Source of the DNA: Aphelidium insulamus
Lineage: Eukaryota > Aphelidiomycota > Aphelidea > Aphelidiaceae
Assembly (NCBI GenBank): GCA_036784855.1
Contig: JAZDSV010000020.1
Location: 62,001 to 126,000, forward strand
DNA: 64,000 nucleotides
Direction of reading: 5' to 3'
In this document: piece by piece, positions 25,529 to 37,187 of the stretch
How the letters are laid out: every line of letters begins with the position of its first letter
Position numbering within the stretch: position 1 is the stretch's first letter
Translations under genes and position numbers: made by a program
Notes under the pieces: generated by a model
The model's database searches: none
The model's input: only the letters and a program-made list of their open reading frames with translations
What the model was told of the DNA's origin: nothing

Positions 25529-27726
25529 TCAGTATTGCTTCCATTTATCACACTTAATACAAGTGCTGGCTCTGGGCGCCCTTCTTCAATATATGTTGGA
25601 GAACATCCATAACACAGCAGAATACATACCGAACTGTAAGATTGCTGAGCACCGCGACGTCGATCTGCGGCATTGTCACGCGGGAACGGCTGCTCTTGTC
25701 CTTTGCGCGGCCCGTCCGAGTAGAAGATCTTTGGTCGATACGACTCGTCCTCCTCCATCACGGATGAATTCTTGAATTTTTCCACCAGCGCCTGCTTGCC
25801 CTGGATATTGGCGTAGCTATTGAATTAACAATTGTACAATTATTTATACATATAACAATAATACGCACGTCAGCGTGCACACTTTGTCGCTGTTGAACTT
25901 GCGCCACTTTTTGCCGCACACTTTGAGCGCGAACGAGACGGCCGACAGCGGCGAGATAAAGTTGATGAACGCGTAGCCGACATTGCACCGGTTCTTAAAG
26001 TCCATGCGCAGGTAGACAAAGTCGTACTGGCCGCGATGCGTCTCATCCACCAGGTCCAGGAGCATGCGCTGCGTGTACTTGTTGGGTATGTTGCGGATCA
26101 TGAATGTGGTGCGGGTGTCCTGGCCGCCAATAATGCGATTCAGATCGATTTGGTTGTGGTGCTTGCCGGTATCATTGGGCACATTCAGTGCGCTGCGCGC
26201 GGATCCTGACGACAAGATGCTGTCAGATGCTGCTGATGCACCACCATCACCACCACCACCTCCGCAGATCGCAGTGGAAGTGGCAGATGACCCGCTGCCA
26301 CTTCGCTGCGACAGTGGCGTGACCAGCGAGACACTGCGGCCCGATTGCATTGTATCCGAGGTGGCGGCAACAGCTGATGCATAGCTGCTGGCGGGACGGC
26401 TGACATTTGTTGCTGTAACCACACTCTCATTATGCGCCAGCTTGTTGTCCACCACCGCCTCTCGGTGCCACTCGCGCACCATATCCAGCGCGCGTGTAAA
26501 ATCAGTGCAAAAGTCGGCGCGCAACACCCCGTCATGGAAGCAGATCTGGTCCAGGCTCTCGACGGCGAATGCCGCGTCACGTGTGTCATAGTACTCCACG
26601 CACACGGCCGACATGGAGGCGTCCAGTGCTCTCCACGCGGCCACTTGTCCAAAATTAGACAGAATTGTCTAATTATTAAATATCAATGCGGTGTGCATAT
26701 ATATATTCATCTGCACGTACAGCGAGCTTGTCCTCGGAGATCGATGCCGGCCACCCGTCCACGGCAATCGTTCCTTGATTACTCTCATTCTGTGGATGAG
26801 AGGCTCAAACATTATACAACATGCATGCTAACACAGTATAGAGAGCCAGACAAGAGATAGATACGTGGCAGACAATAGAGAGGCAAGTGCAACACGGACA
26901 AGAGAGTGACAGACAGAACGTAATACACACACACACACACACAGACAGACAGACAAGTGTATACAACAGACAGCGGCAGCCATACCAAAAGAGACGGCGG
27001 CACAAAGCACACGTGAAACTGAAAAATTCTTTCATCACTGCCGGCGCGGTTGTCCAACTGCACGCTGCGCCCATTGAGCGCGCGCCACGCTCCCAACGCA
27101 TGGCGCGCGTCAAAGTACTCAAACACGAACCCGGGCCGCCCATCCACCGTGCACTGGAACACGTTGGCCAGCTCGCCGGCCTCCTGGTAGACAGTTGTTG
27201 GTTATACAGTTGGTCTACATAGGTGCATGCAACGGACACGAAAGTGCGGCACGAGGTCCTCGAGGGCGGCGCCGGTGGCCACGCACAAGTACCGCGACGC
27301 GTCCACGTTACTGGGCACCGTTCCTGGCAGCGGTGCATTGGACTGTGCGCGACGCGACTGCTCCCCCGGCACCGGCACGGAGGGCGGCAATGGAGTGTAC
27401 GCGTCACCACTGGCCAGCGCATCCTGCCGCCAGATCCACGAGGCCAGGTGGTCGCCAATGTCGGGGCGCCGTTGATTGCCCGCGGGCCATGCATCAGTGG
27501 CCTGTGACAGTGCCGACACCGATGATGGCAACGGGTGCGCGTCTCTGCCACCGCCGCCAGCAACATTGCCGACTTCAGCAGAAGAAGTAGTACTGAATGG
27601 CTGCAATGCTGCATCGACACCACCAACGCCGCCACCATTACCATAAATGTCACCGTGGAATCGACGCGGATACGGCGGCGGTGTTGCAAAAGTTCTCGCC
27701 TGCTGCGAGTCTGGGTGCGTGAACAT
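25529..27726 (-). CDS. Mei2-like RNA-binding protein, three RRMs
   Basis: Mei2-type proteins bind meiotic or developmental RNAs through a distinctive C-terminal RRM. Exon 1 (from 27726) holds a disordered Gly/Ser/Pro N terminus and RRM1 start (RYLCVATGAALEDLVPHF). Exon 2 from 27183 continues RRM1. A short exon near 26800 and the exon from 26668 form RRM2 (GTIAVDGWPASISEDKL; TILSNFGQVAAW). RRM3 is unmistakable: TTFMIRNIPNKYTQRMLLDL, YDFVYLRMDFKNRCNVGYAF, KVCTLTYANIQGKQALVEKF, then NSSVMEEDESYRPKIFYSDG and EQPFPR. The last exon starts at 25816. The end at 25529 assumes a final intron at 25629 (GTATGT); without it the frame runs antisense into TOM1. The two genes converge. Confidence 0.87.
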
Positions 27727-27736
27727 GGACGCGTTG

Positions 27737-27775
27737 TGTGTGTGTGTGTGTGTGTGTGTGGATGTGTGTGTGGAT
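27737..27775. repeat. (GT)n microsatellite upstream of the Mei2-like gene
   Basis: An interrupted GT tract starts within 15 bp of the Mei2-like start codon, in its 5' leader. It parallels the tract beside the Vac1-like gene. Confidence 0.88.
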
Positions 27776-28236
27776 GTGAATGTGGATACTGGTGGATACT
27801 AGAGGGCGCGGTGGCTCTGTCATGTGCACCTCTGTGCCACGTCAGCGTGTGCGCACAGCTGGCACCGCGATGACGTGGCTCTTCTTAACCGTGGTGGCGG
27901 TTACAGGCAGTGTGTGCACTGACGGGCACATCCGCCAACATCAGGCAACTACATCAGGCAACTATGCATGGACGCAGTGCCAGCAACTTGCACGACACGG
28001 CAATTGCAGGGTGCTGGACGGGTGCGGGACAACAGAGCCGGCAATGGCTGCAATCACAGAGCCGCCGCAGCCAATCACCAGCAGGCGATCTTGTCACCCA
28101 GCGCCTCGCCGCTCTCGGCAGTAAAAGGCGCGCTCATTTATGCGACATTGTACATCTTGCAACTTGCAACTTGCTCTCTGCTTCCATTCCCTCATCACAC
28201 TTGCATTCCTCTGTTGTCCTCGATACCACTTATAAT

Positions 28237-28986
28237 ATGTCGTATGAAAGTCTGTCGTTGTTGTTGTTGTGCAGTGTTGCCAGTTTGCTGGCTGGGCGGT
28301 GTTGTGCCGCTGGCGGGTTGCCGTCATTCAAGTCATCTGGATCTGTAAGGCCGCCACTGGTGCCACGGTTGACTTCTCTCACATCGTTGCGCCGTCCTTC
28401 CTCATCAACGTCGTCGGCATCATCAACATCAACATCAACATCAACATCATCATCATCATCATCATCGAGCAAGTTGTGCAAGGCACTGCAAGGCCAAAAG
28501 TACGACAAGGCAATTGCCCTGGTCACCAAGGCATCCGTCAAAAAGGTTTGTGATGAACGGTCGGGCAGGACGCCCATATTTCTCGCGGTGGAGTACGCGG
28601 CCGCCGAGGCAGTGCTGAGGAAAATCATTCAAGTGGATTCCACCATACTCACGTCTGTTACAGGCGCCCCGAGTCACGCGGAAACGCCACTTCACGCAGC
28701 AGCAGCGTGGGGCAACACTGTAGCGATCAATATTCTCCTGGACAACGGTGCCGACGTCAATGCACGGGATGCACTAGGCAATACACCGCTACATAGCGCG
28801 GCCGACTGTCACAAGTTGGATGCGGCCAAGCTGCTGGTGGAGCGAGGCGCCAATGCTCAACTGACGAACAAGGGGCATAAAACAGCGATGCAGATGTGTT
28901 CCGGTCCCGACTTTCAGAAGCGGTTTGCGGCTGCTGTTGCCGGTCCCAATACTGGGAAAGCTCCTACGGCTCCTCCTACAAAATGA
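28237..28986 (+). CDS. Secreted ankyrin-repeat protein
   Basis: 249 residues from the ATG at 28237, single exon. The signal peptide (SLSLLLLCSVASLLAGRCCA) is followed by a Ser/Thr linker from a (TCA)n tract. Classical ankyrin repeats come next: GRTPIFLAVEYAAAEAVLRKI, ETPLHAAAAWGNTVAINILL, DNGADVNARDALGNTPLHSA, and KLLVERGANAQLTNKGHKTA. The TPLH and GADVNA signatures are textbook. A longer in-frame start at 27910 exists but would hide the signal peptide. A secreted classical ankyrin protein is unusual; in parasites and symbionts such proteins can act in host cells, but no such role is shown here. Confidence 0.82.
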   Translation: MSYESLSLLLLCSVASLLAGRCCAAGGLPSFKSSGSVRPPLVPRLTSLTSLRRPSSSTSSASSTSTSTSTSSSSSSSSKLCKALQGQKYDKAIALVTKASVKKVCDERSGRTPIFLAVEYAAAEAVLRKIIQVDSTILTSVTGAPSHAETPLHAAAAWGNTVAINILLDNGADVNARDALGNTPLHSAADCHKLDAAKLLVERGANAQLTNKGHKTAMQMCSGPDFQKRFAAAVAGPNTGKAPTAPPTK

Positions 28987-29432
28987 ATGTAACAATAGTA
29001 TTATTATTATGCACACATATCTGTAAATTCTGTAGCCTGACATGTTTTTTGTAGCAAATGCAATGTATGTAAACTATGGCTCCATGTGCCAATGTACTGC
29101 ACGTACCACGATGTCCACGGCCACCACCGAGGTGCTGGACACATGAAACACCATGCGGCACAAATCACCAATTACAGCGCGGCGATCGCCTGTTCATGTG
29201 GCGAGTTGCGGGCACGGCGACATGCTGTGGCCAATTATGGCATCCCGCCGTGTTTCATGTGGCGGGTGGCCAATGCCGGCACGCCGATCTTGCGCCCATT
29301 ACCCCGCGCTGTTGGCGGCTATAAAATGCGGGTCGTGATGTGCAGTATCGGCACAGCTTGCGCGCGCACATCCACATCCACGCCAGCCATCTCGGCCATT
29401 TCCCATACTCTCACGCGCGCCACCCACGCGAC
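28987..29432. promoter_or_regulatory. Promoter region with repeated CCAAT motifs
   Basis: Upstream of a small secreted-protein gene. Four CCAAT-type sites occur between about 29087 and 29275: TGCCAATGT, CACCAATTAC, GGCCAATTATGG and GGCCAATGCC. TATAAAATGCGG near 29321 looks like a TATA box about 110 bp before the start codon. Similar CCAATTA elements stand before the cysteine-rich paralogs near 47-48.5 kb. Confidence 0.55.
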
Positions 29433-29768
29433 ATGTTTGCCGCGCTTAATCGTCGTTCCATGCCACTTGCTATTTGGCTGGTTGTTGCACTGCTGGCTAC
29501 GCTGATGGTGTGCGATGCCAAACCTGGTGTTTTATCCAGACTTGGTCTGACCTCCAAATCGGATCCTCTTATGAAGCAGATAAAAAAGGCTCGCACGTGG
29601 GCAGATGCTCGGCGTTTGATAGAGCAAGCCGATAATGTACCGGTCGATCAGGATATCTGCCAACGATTCCGTGGCGAGATGATTGCATGCTTGGCGTTCT
29701 TCCGCGAAAGAAACCAACTCAAAACTGTGTCACCAAAGGACTTTTTTGGCTCAGGCTTCAGAAAATAG
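29433..29768 (+). CDS. Small secreted or membrane-anchored protein
   Basis: A 111-residue ORF from the ATG at 29433. A hydrophobic N-terminal segment (PLAIWLVVALLATLMVCDA) fits a signal peptide with cleavage near DAKPG. The mature part is basic and helical (ARTWADARRLIEQADNV) with only two cysteines, one each side of RFRGEMIA. No family is recognised. It has a TATA-like box and a CCAAT cluster upstream, like the other predicted secreted genes here. Confidence 0.65.
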   Translation: MFAALNRRSMPLAIWLVVALLATLMVCDAKPGVLSRLGLTSKSDPLMKQIKKARTWADARRLIEQADNVPVDQDICQRFRGEMIACLAFFRERNQLKTVSPKDFFGSGFRK

Positions 29769-30029
29769 TTTCATGGTTACCCCGAGCTGTTTTAATGAAA
29801 TTATCAATACTCACCGAAAACTGTTGTTGTGTGTCATGTAGCACTCTCGTCTAGCTCTTACCGCGTGTGGGCCAGCAGTTAACAGGTGCCCCGCTGATCT
29901 GCCATGTAGAATTGTATACACAAGAGAACATCTGGATTAAAATCGACATGCTAGCTGCATAGTACCCGAAAAAGTATGGCGACAGATGCAGCCGATATTT
30001 AATAGCTGTATCCACATCCAACGCTGATA

Positions 30030-31244
30030 TCACCGTCTCCGCACCCGGCCAAAGCTATCCCGCGACGGGGACCGCCGGCGACGGTCCTCCGTATGGTAGT
30101 TGTAGTCCCGATCGCGACCTCTGCCACTGCCACCACCCTGTGCCACAGCCGCCAAATCGTCACCATAGTCCACACGTCGCCGTCCACCAGTTGCCCGCGG
30201 CGGCGGCGACCTAGACCGGTCACTCCCACCATCACGATGCCGCGAAGATCGACGGCCAAATGAATCGCGGCTAGAGTCGCGGTGATGACTGCGGCGCCTG
30301 TATGGTGACGGTGACCGATGCCGTCGACTGTCGCGCTGCGCAGCAACCGGAGACCGGCTGTGTCGGCGGCGACTGCTGTGTTGGCGGTCGTCGTAGTCCC
30401 CACGACGTCGCGCATCATAGCCATAATAGTCACTTGCATCGTCTCGACGATAACTACTATCCACACCTACACCGTCATCCGCAACGGTATCGCCAGCCAC
30501 GGCGGCACGGTCAAACGCCTTGAGGTTAGCGTCAATAATCTTTTGCACTGGTATGGGAATACGTGGCAGAATGGTGCCGTGATACTTCAAGTCTACCGTG
30601 GACACATTAGTACAAAGTGCTTGCACGAATACAACAACTATACTATATACTTGCCCGTCAGCAACACGCGGCACAACTTTCCAATAGTCCTGCCCACAGA
30701 GTTATATATGTTGTGCATGCATGTATAAATTACACTATATAATTGAACGTACCACTGAACGGGAGCAGCACCACCGCGAATAACGAGCTCCGTGTCCTCA
30801 TCGCCCACATGCGGCTCAAACCAGTCCCAGAGATTAGCCGGTTTGCATGCATAGCGCAGATAAATCAACCCGATACCGCGTGCATACGGTGTGCGCTTGC
30901 TGCGCAGCAGACCATGCAGCTGGTTGTGCGACGGCTGCATGCTGCCCAGTTTGTGGATGAGGCAGAACGCAGAGCTGGCCACGGTGTCGCGCATGAAGGG
31001 CGTCAGGAATTTGACGTGCTGCACAATCTCCTCCACCAGGTCATTGAAGTCGTCGAGGAGTCTGCACGGCGAGGGGATGAGAGAGTGTACGTACTATAGT
31101 GTGCTGCTGCAATTCCCGCACGTACTGCAGCTGGGCGGTGTAGGGCGAGTTGAGAATGTTTTGGTACAGCACCGGGTTCATGTTCAGCGTGTCGGCATTG
31201 CCCCACGGCTCGAATTTGGGCTGCGCGGCGGTCGCAGTGCTCAT
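30030..31244 (-). CDS. PRPF38B: PRPF38B-like pre-mRNA splicing factor
   Basis: Prp38-family protein of the spliceosome. Exon 1 (31244-31126) has the hallmark PWGNADTLNMNPVLYQNIL-NSPY. Using the donor CA|GTACGTGCGG at 31125 and the acceptor at 31062 gives the expected continuation LLDDFNDLVEEIVQHV. Exon 2 matches the family core: VASSAFCLIHKLGSMQ, RTPYARGIGLIYLRY, LWDWFEPHVGDEDTEL. Exon 3 has YHGTILPRIPIPVQKIID and an Arg/Ser-rich tail (SRSPVAAQRDSRRHRSPSPY), making it a potential substrate of the SRPK in this window. The exact acceptor of exon 3 (near 30640) is uncertain. The extended PWGN start and RS tail favour the B over the A paralog. Confidence 0.88.
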
Positions 31245-31780
31245 CGCTGGTTGCTGATGTGATTGAGGTGATTGAGTGCTGATGACGACCGACATGAGAC
31301 GGCAATGTATGGAGGCACTGGCCGTTCGGTGGTAAATAATTTGATAGTTCAATAAATGACCCGTGATTCTTTATGACTTGTGTCATCCTGGCGGTAATCT
31401 ATTTGTGTATTTGTGCAAAGCAAGCCGTGTGGCATAATTGAATTTAACTGCACTGATGGTAGATGGCACATATACATAATAGATTTCAAAGATTTGCTTT
31501 TGAATTGAGGACACGTTGAATTGAAGGTCGTAGTCTCCGCGGTCTGATCCTACATATACATGGCTGCTACTGAATATTTAACAGGCCATATCGCATAATC
31601 ATAACTGCAGCCCTTTCCATGTATCGGCAGATGCAGTGCGTGAGAGTGAAAATAGCACTAAGTGAAGGGGACCACGTATTAATGCATAGTACATATCTGT
31701 GTTACTGAGCCAGCCAATGCACCGTTAACAATCCCGTACAGCCAGCAAGTATTCGACACTGAAAGACATTTCTTCATACA
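31245..31780. other. Intergenic region between divergent genes
   Basis: About 535 bp between PRPF38B (minus) and the DFxDF protein (plus). No credible ORF, repeat or RNA gene was seen. It presumably contains both promoters. Confidence 0.45.
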
Positions 31781-33936
31781 ATGGACACGTCAGATGGCCG
31801 AGACGGTGGAGGCGGTGGTGGTGGCGCGTCAGACTCGGTGCCCCAGCATTCGGCGTTTGCATCTTGGCGTGAAGACACCGAACAACAAGCACAACTACCG
31901 CCACATCGCGACACCTCGCCCAACGCCACCGCCCACGCCATCGCAACCACCGCCACAACCACCACTGCATCACCAGGTGACCCGTCTTCAGACTCTGACG
32001 CCGACGTGTTCTTTGACTCGGTGTCCCGCGTGTCGGATACTCTGTCGTCGCCGCGCAACTCTGCTTTACTGCCTGTCGGCACCCAGCGCTCTCCCGCACC
32101 CATTCCATCGGCAGTGCTACTACCTGGACTCATGTCGCCCCCGCCACCACCAGACATTGCCGCCACTACTACTCCAGTTGCTGACAGTGCCACTACGGAC
32201 TCTGCGGACACTGCCAACCTGGCATCGCCCATGTGCGCCATGAAGGTGGACACTGACATTGACATTGTTACGGCACCCAGGGGCAATGATACTGTTGCAT
32301 GTATCAAGGGCCTCTCGGTCAGTGCTTTGGATACGGCAGATGCACCCACGGCGGACAACAAGGCCGCGGTGCCGAATACCGTTCAGCCTCGATCAGATAC
32401 ATCCGCTGCTATAATAGCCACTGTGTCTGCCAGCGAATGGAATTCTACCGGGCCCGTGCAAGAACATTTCCCGTCATTACCGCTGCATGCTGGCACTGCG
32501 GATGCCGCTGAGACTGCGGATGGCTTTGGGGAGTGGCCTGACGCTCCGGCAAGTGCCCCACCAGGGGGACACAAGAGTACTAACTTTGGCTCTGTTGACA
32601 ATGGCGCTGTGGATTCCAAAGCACCAGGCTTTGCCGACTTTTCCAACACTGCAGCCGGCATGGCAGAGGGTTTTGCGGACTTTCCGCTCCTGTTGTAAAT
32701 ACAACTACCACAGAAAATGTCCGCTTTGGCCACTCGGCTTCTGCCGTGAATACCTCCACTGCAGACAGCGTCGGCTTTGCGGACTTTCCGGTTCCTGCGG
32801 TGAACAACATCGCCGGCGATAACGGGTTCGCAGACTTTTCCGCTCCCGCTCGGGCCGTTAGGAATACTGACAATGGTGGCGTTGGGGATTTCCCTGCTGT
32901 GACTGCAGACAATGATGGCGTTGGGGATTTCCCTGCGGCGACTGCAGACAATGACGGCGTTGAAGATTTCCCTGCGGTGACTGCAGACAATGACGGCGTT
33001 GGGAATTTCCCTGCGGTTACTGCAGACAATGACGGCGTTGGGGATTTCCCTGTAATTGTAGACAATGATGGCTTCGCCGACTTTTCCGCTCCCGCTGTGG
33101 CCTCAAATACAAAAGACTATGACGGCTTTGAAGAATTTTCTACTCCCGCTGTGACCGCCACTTCTGCTACAGACAATGACGGCTTTGAAGACTTTTCGGC
33201 ATCGGCCACCGCGGCGGCAAATGATTTCAGAGACTTCTCTGCGCCGGCAACGACAGCTAATGATTTCGGAGACTTCTCCGCTCCCACAACAACTGCTAAT
33301 GACTTTGGGGACTTTTCATCGAATGCGGAGCCGTCAGGAGGCTTTGGAGACTTTTCATCAACGAATGTTGACGAAGACTTTGGCGATTTTGGCAAGGCGG
33401 CACCGCCACCTGCTCTCCCTGCATTTCCCGAGTGCGCATTCACATCCAGTGAGTACGAAGAGTTTCTGCAGAGCGTTGCCGGCAATGACGCGGCTCTCAC
33501 GGAGAAACTTGACCAAATGCTTGGAGCGGCGTACAAGCCTAATCATGATTCCATGGAGCTGAATGGCACTAGCGACAGCACCAGTGTATATAAACCACTC
33601 ACTGCACCACTTCTTCAGACGGCGGCCCAGCAGGACGGCGACGCGCAATCTACTCAACAGCCACCACGTTCTGCACCCAGTGTCCCGCTGGTACCCAACG
33701 CGGCATTCTGCGATGAAGCATGGCAAGTAACTTGTATATTCCTGTAATAATTATTAATATGTCTGTAGGTATCAGACCATGCGACGAATCCAGCTTAACG
33801 TGCAGCACGCGGATCAGGTGCTCGGCAGGTTCCGGTGGCGCCGGTCATACATTCGGCGCATGGCACTCATTGCGCACAACATTCCGCTCAACCTTGACGA
33901 GGTCAGTCTGTACTGAAATAGTGATGCCGAGGGATA

Positions 33937-33969
<33 letters not shown>

Positions 33970-34842
33970 CGATGCTTATTGAAAGCCTATATTTTTAATG
34001 AATGGAGTTTTATATAACCTTGTGCTGTCTCGTTCAAGTTAATCGTATTTCCATGATACTTACCAGCGTGATCATTGGCAGGCATACTCCACGACACCAT
34101 CATTACGGAGAGCACGGTCCAGCTCTGATGTGGTGAATCCACTGGCATCCGGCAGTCTGCGATCACACGGCTCGTCCCTCTCATCGCTCAGCGCCGCCAA
34201 CATCCTGCAACCGTCAGCGTTCGCCAGCTCCATGCGCCCCGCCTCGGCACTGGACCGCCGGCGCAGTTCGTCGTCGGTCGGAGTGGCCATTGAACCGGCG
34301 GACGCAGAGGTCTCTACTGTCCCGCTGGACCAGGACTTTATCGCCGACAGTGATAATAATACCAACAATAACTACAACAACAATGCAATAATGGACGACG
34401 GGGACGATGATGATATTGGCGGCAGCACCGACTTGCTCGCCATGGATAATCTGCCTATTCTGGACGCGGAGTTGGTGCGGCAACTATGCAGCATCACTGC
34501 AGGTAGATATTCACTTGGTATAAAATGTATTATCATCGACCATGCTAATCAACTCTGGCACTGTTCACAGAGGAGCTGTCGAGAGTGGACGCGGCCCAGC
34601 TGCGGTCGGTGCGCATCGACATAAAGTCCCGGCTGCGAGACTGCACACGCATCCTGGCCTACCTGCAAGACCAGCGCTCCTACATGCTCATTGAGAGCGA
34701 GAAGAAGAATCGGCGCATACAGGAACTGGTGCAGTCGCTATCGTCACTGAAATCCTCGCCGAGGGGCGCGATGGCTGGCAGTGCGGGTGAGGGCGGCGGT
34801 GCACGGCGGTCACAGTCGCCTCAACGGCCGTTTGGATGGTAG
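31781..34842 (+). CDS. DFxDF-repeat protein, probable clathrin-adaptor accessory, with a frame break
   Basis: The N-terminal half is disordered (Ala/Thr/Pro/Asp). From about 32500 to 33390 it has some 17 GFADF/GDFPA/DFGDFS motifs, partly as 39-bp tandem units near 32880-33060. FxDF-type motifs are known ligands of adaptor ear domains. After an intron near 33725-33771 comes a conserved basic helix (TMRRIQLNVQHADQVLGRFR, then RRSYIRRMALIAHNIPLNLD), similar in layout to fungal AP-1 accessory proteins. A 180-nt intron with (GAT)n follows, then a Ser-rich region and a C-terminal coiled coil (IDIKSRLRDCTRILAYLQDQ). The frame changes near 32681, where one T is missing relative to sister repeats. A 45-nt intron there is the alternative. 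Confidence 0.65.
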
Positions 34843-35080
34843 ACCATTGCATACACACACAACCAACAACTAAATTGCACTTGCATATGATGTATTGACT
34901 TTATTCTTGTTGATAGATTCCTGTATGTCGGGAAGGAGGTGTCCGCTACTGGCCAAGGTAGTCGCGCGCCATCACAACAAATTTCAGCAGATAATACCAG
35001 TATACCGCCAGACCGGCAGTTAACAACAGGTTCCTGACGCACAGGCCAAATATTTCTGCACCAGTCGCATCGCCACGACG

Positions 35081-35522
35081 TTACAGTTGAGATTCCACCT
35101 CCGGCGCCGGCCACTGCTCAGTGCGGCACTGCTGTTCAGCGAGCGCCATGCACACGGCAGGCGAGACGCGGCTGTCTGGTAGGACATAGCGCATCGCGTC
35201 AGCCACAGATGCGTCCAGAGCCATGACAGTGCCCCCGGTAGTGTCACATTGCTGTCAAGTTGAGCACGCTCGCACAACATAATATGCATCAAGTGATACG
35301 TACCACAATTACGCGACCATTTCCTGCTGCAACCATGGCTGAGGTGTCACCATCTCCGAGGCCTCGCTCGGCATTCGAGAAATTAAATCCATCATCTTCG
35401 TCAGGCGCATAATTCGACATCTGTCTGTCAGTGCCTCTTCCGCGATGACGACTGTGCGTCGGCGTGGCATCGGACGTAGTGAGCAGTGTGCATAGTGCAA
35501 AGGCGACCAGGCAAGATTTCAT
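35081..35522 (-). CDS. Small secreted protein, two exons
   Basis: Exons 35522-35304 and 35251-35081 flank a 52-nt intron (GTACGT...GACAG) and give 129 residues in frame. The start has a signal peptide (MKSCLVAFALCTLLTTSDA). The mature N terminus is basic (HSRHRGRGTDR), and the C terminus is helical with three cysteines (QCDTTGG; PAVCMALAEQQC). No family is recognised. The splice choice rests on frame and on the helical look of exon 2 (DASVADAMRYVLPDSRVS). Confidence 0.6.
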
Positions 35523-36143
35523 GTTCGTGTGCAGAAATAGTATTGGGATGAGGCGCAGAGTGGAAAGAACTAAATAATGTGGCGAGTGGAATTATTCTAC
35601 GCGCCACATTTACTAACCAATAGCAGCCAAGATGAATGGAGCAGATTGCGCCACAATTGCCGACCGATGGTAGGCGAGTCAGCGATAAAAACGTGCGATA
35701 ATTTTCGTCTGCATCGATATAGTTATAGTGCCCAAGGCGTTGCTGACTGGTGTCTTAGTGGGGTGTGTACCGTAGTCTAGGTAGTCATCGGGCAGTTCAT
35801 GTCCCCGCCCACCGATCTGCTGTATCCAAATAATTCTATGTCATGCATGGACACGCGCCACATTTTACCAGCAGCCAATGACTGGCCAGTGTTGAATGAT
35901 ACAGCGATGTGCTTAACATATTCAGATGTGCGCATGCATATTACACTGCCAGCTGTGTGCAGATATTTCTGCTGCCTATATACTATCTTAATATAGTAGC
36001 AGATACATTTTCTTGCTGTTCAGTTAAAGGCCAGAACGCGCGAGTGTCATTTGTTCTGTAATAAGCAGTTGACACTCAGTGACACTGTGGCGCAGCATTG
36101 CCGAGTCATCCACACGCCAACACACAAGGACATACACACAGAG
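35523..36143. promoter_or_regulatory. Divergent intergenic region with CCAAT-type motifs
   Basis: Contains two related blocks, GCGCCACATTTACTAACCAATAG (about 35599) and GCGCCACATTTTACCAGCAGCCAATG (about 35856). They look like copies of one promoter element. No credible ORF. Confidence 0.4.
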
Positions 36144-37089
36144 ATGCCCGTCATACAGCCACCCGCACAGCCAAACCGCCTGCCGCCGGCCTTTGTGGAC
36201 ATATTTGACAAGGCCTACAGCACGCCCTCGCTACCGGCCGGCCAGGGCTGGAATGCCGGCCAGGTGATCAACTGGAATAAGGCCGTGACGCCCGTGGTGC
36301 TCCTGCTGACCATACTGGTGTCGGGGCAGTACGCCAACCCCACCGCCTGGGTGTACTTTGGCATGCACGGCTGCTACGGCGTGCTCTGGGTACTCAAGAC
36401 GGTTCTGGGGTGTGTGTGTGTGCGTGTGCGTGTGTGTGTGGATTACTTGCTTTCACACCGCCAACACTAATGCATACAGGTTCATGGACGCCAGGTTCGA
36501 CAAGCGCGTCGGTATGGGCGAGTTTACCATGCTGGTGGTGGCGCTGTCGCTCTACTGGCTGCCGATGTACATTATTGCCCGTGACAGCTATCAGGCGCCG
36601 TCAATGTGGCTGGGCCTGTGTGTCATGCTATTTGGCTTTGGGGTCTTTTTCCACTTTGTCAGCGGTACGTGATATATATATATATATATATATAGTGCGC
36701 ATAAGCTTTTGTTAGTTGTACATATAGTCTGCATGTACTATTACAATAACTATATTTATAATCCAATGGCAGATATGCAAAAGGTAATGTTCCTGGAGTG
36801 GCGAGCGTGGGCCAAGAAGCACGGCAAAGAGGGCGCACCCATGCCCAACCTGCTCACCACCAAACTGTGGTCGCTGTGCCGTAACCCAAACTACTTTGGC
36901 GAACTCCTCATCTACCTGTCGTTCACGCTGGTCACACTGCACTGGCTGCCGCTGGCGTGGGTGGGCATGATGATCACGCTGAGCTGGCTGCCCAACATGG
37001 CCGGCAAGGACAAGAGCTTGTCCCGCTTTGGCAAGGAGTTTGAGGTGTATGAGCGGTCCACCTATCTCTTCATTCCCTATGTCTACTAG
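36144..37089 (+). CDS. Steroid 5-alpha-reductase/DUF1295-like membrane enzyme
   Basis: Three exons (36144-36409, 36480-36664, 36773-37089) keep frame and give 255 residues. Hydrophobic segments include AVTPVVLLLTILVSG, FTMLVVALSLYWLPMYII and LGLCVMLFGFGVFFHFV. The C-terminal signature LWSLCRNPNYFGELLIYLSF with the downstream KDKSLSRFGKEFEVYERSTY is typical of the 5-alpha-reductase C-terminal/DUF1295/ICMT-like superfamily, which binds NADPH or SAM in the membrane. The substrate cannot be named. The intron 1 donor is part of a (GT)n tract, and intron 2 starts GTACGTG followed by (AT)n. Confidence 0.8.
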
Positions 37090-37187
37090 TTATCTTACTA
37101 GCTATGGAGGTCTCAATAGACACAACCAGCGACATACACGGACAATATACCATTACAGAACACGATATTCTATCTATGTACGTATAA

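Noticed and set aside
25078-25529. Extension of the Mei2-like last exon deep into the TOM1 gene
   Set aside because: The extra residues lack family similarity; a short final intron giving an early stop is more plausible.
27910-28236. Longer N terminus for the secreted ankyrin protein
   Set aside because: The upstream in-frame segment overlaps promoter-like CCAAT sequence and would bury the signal peptide.
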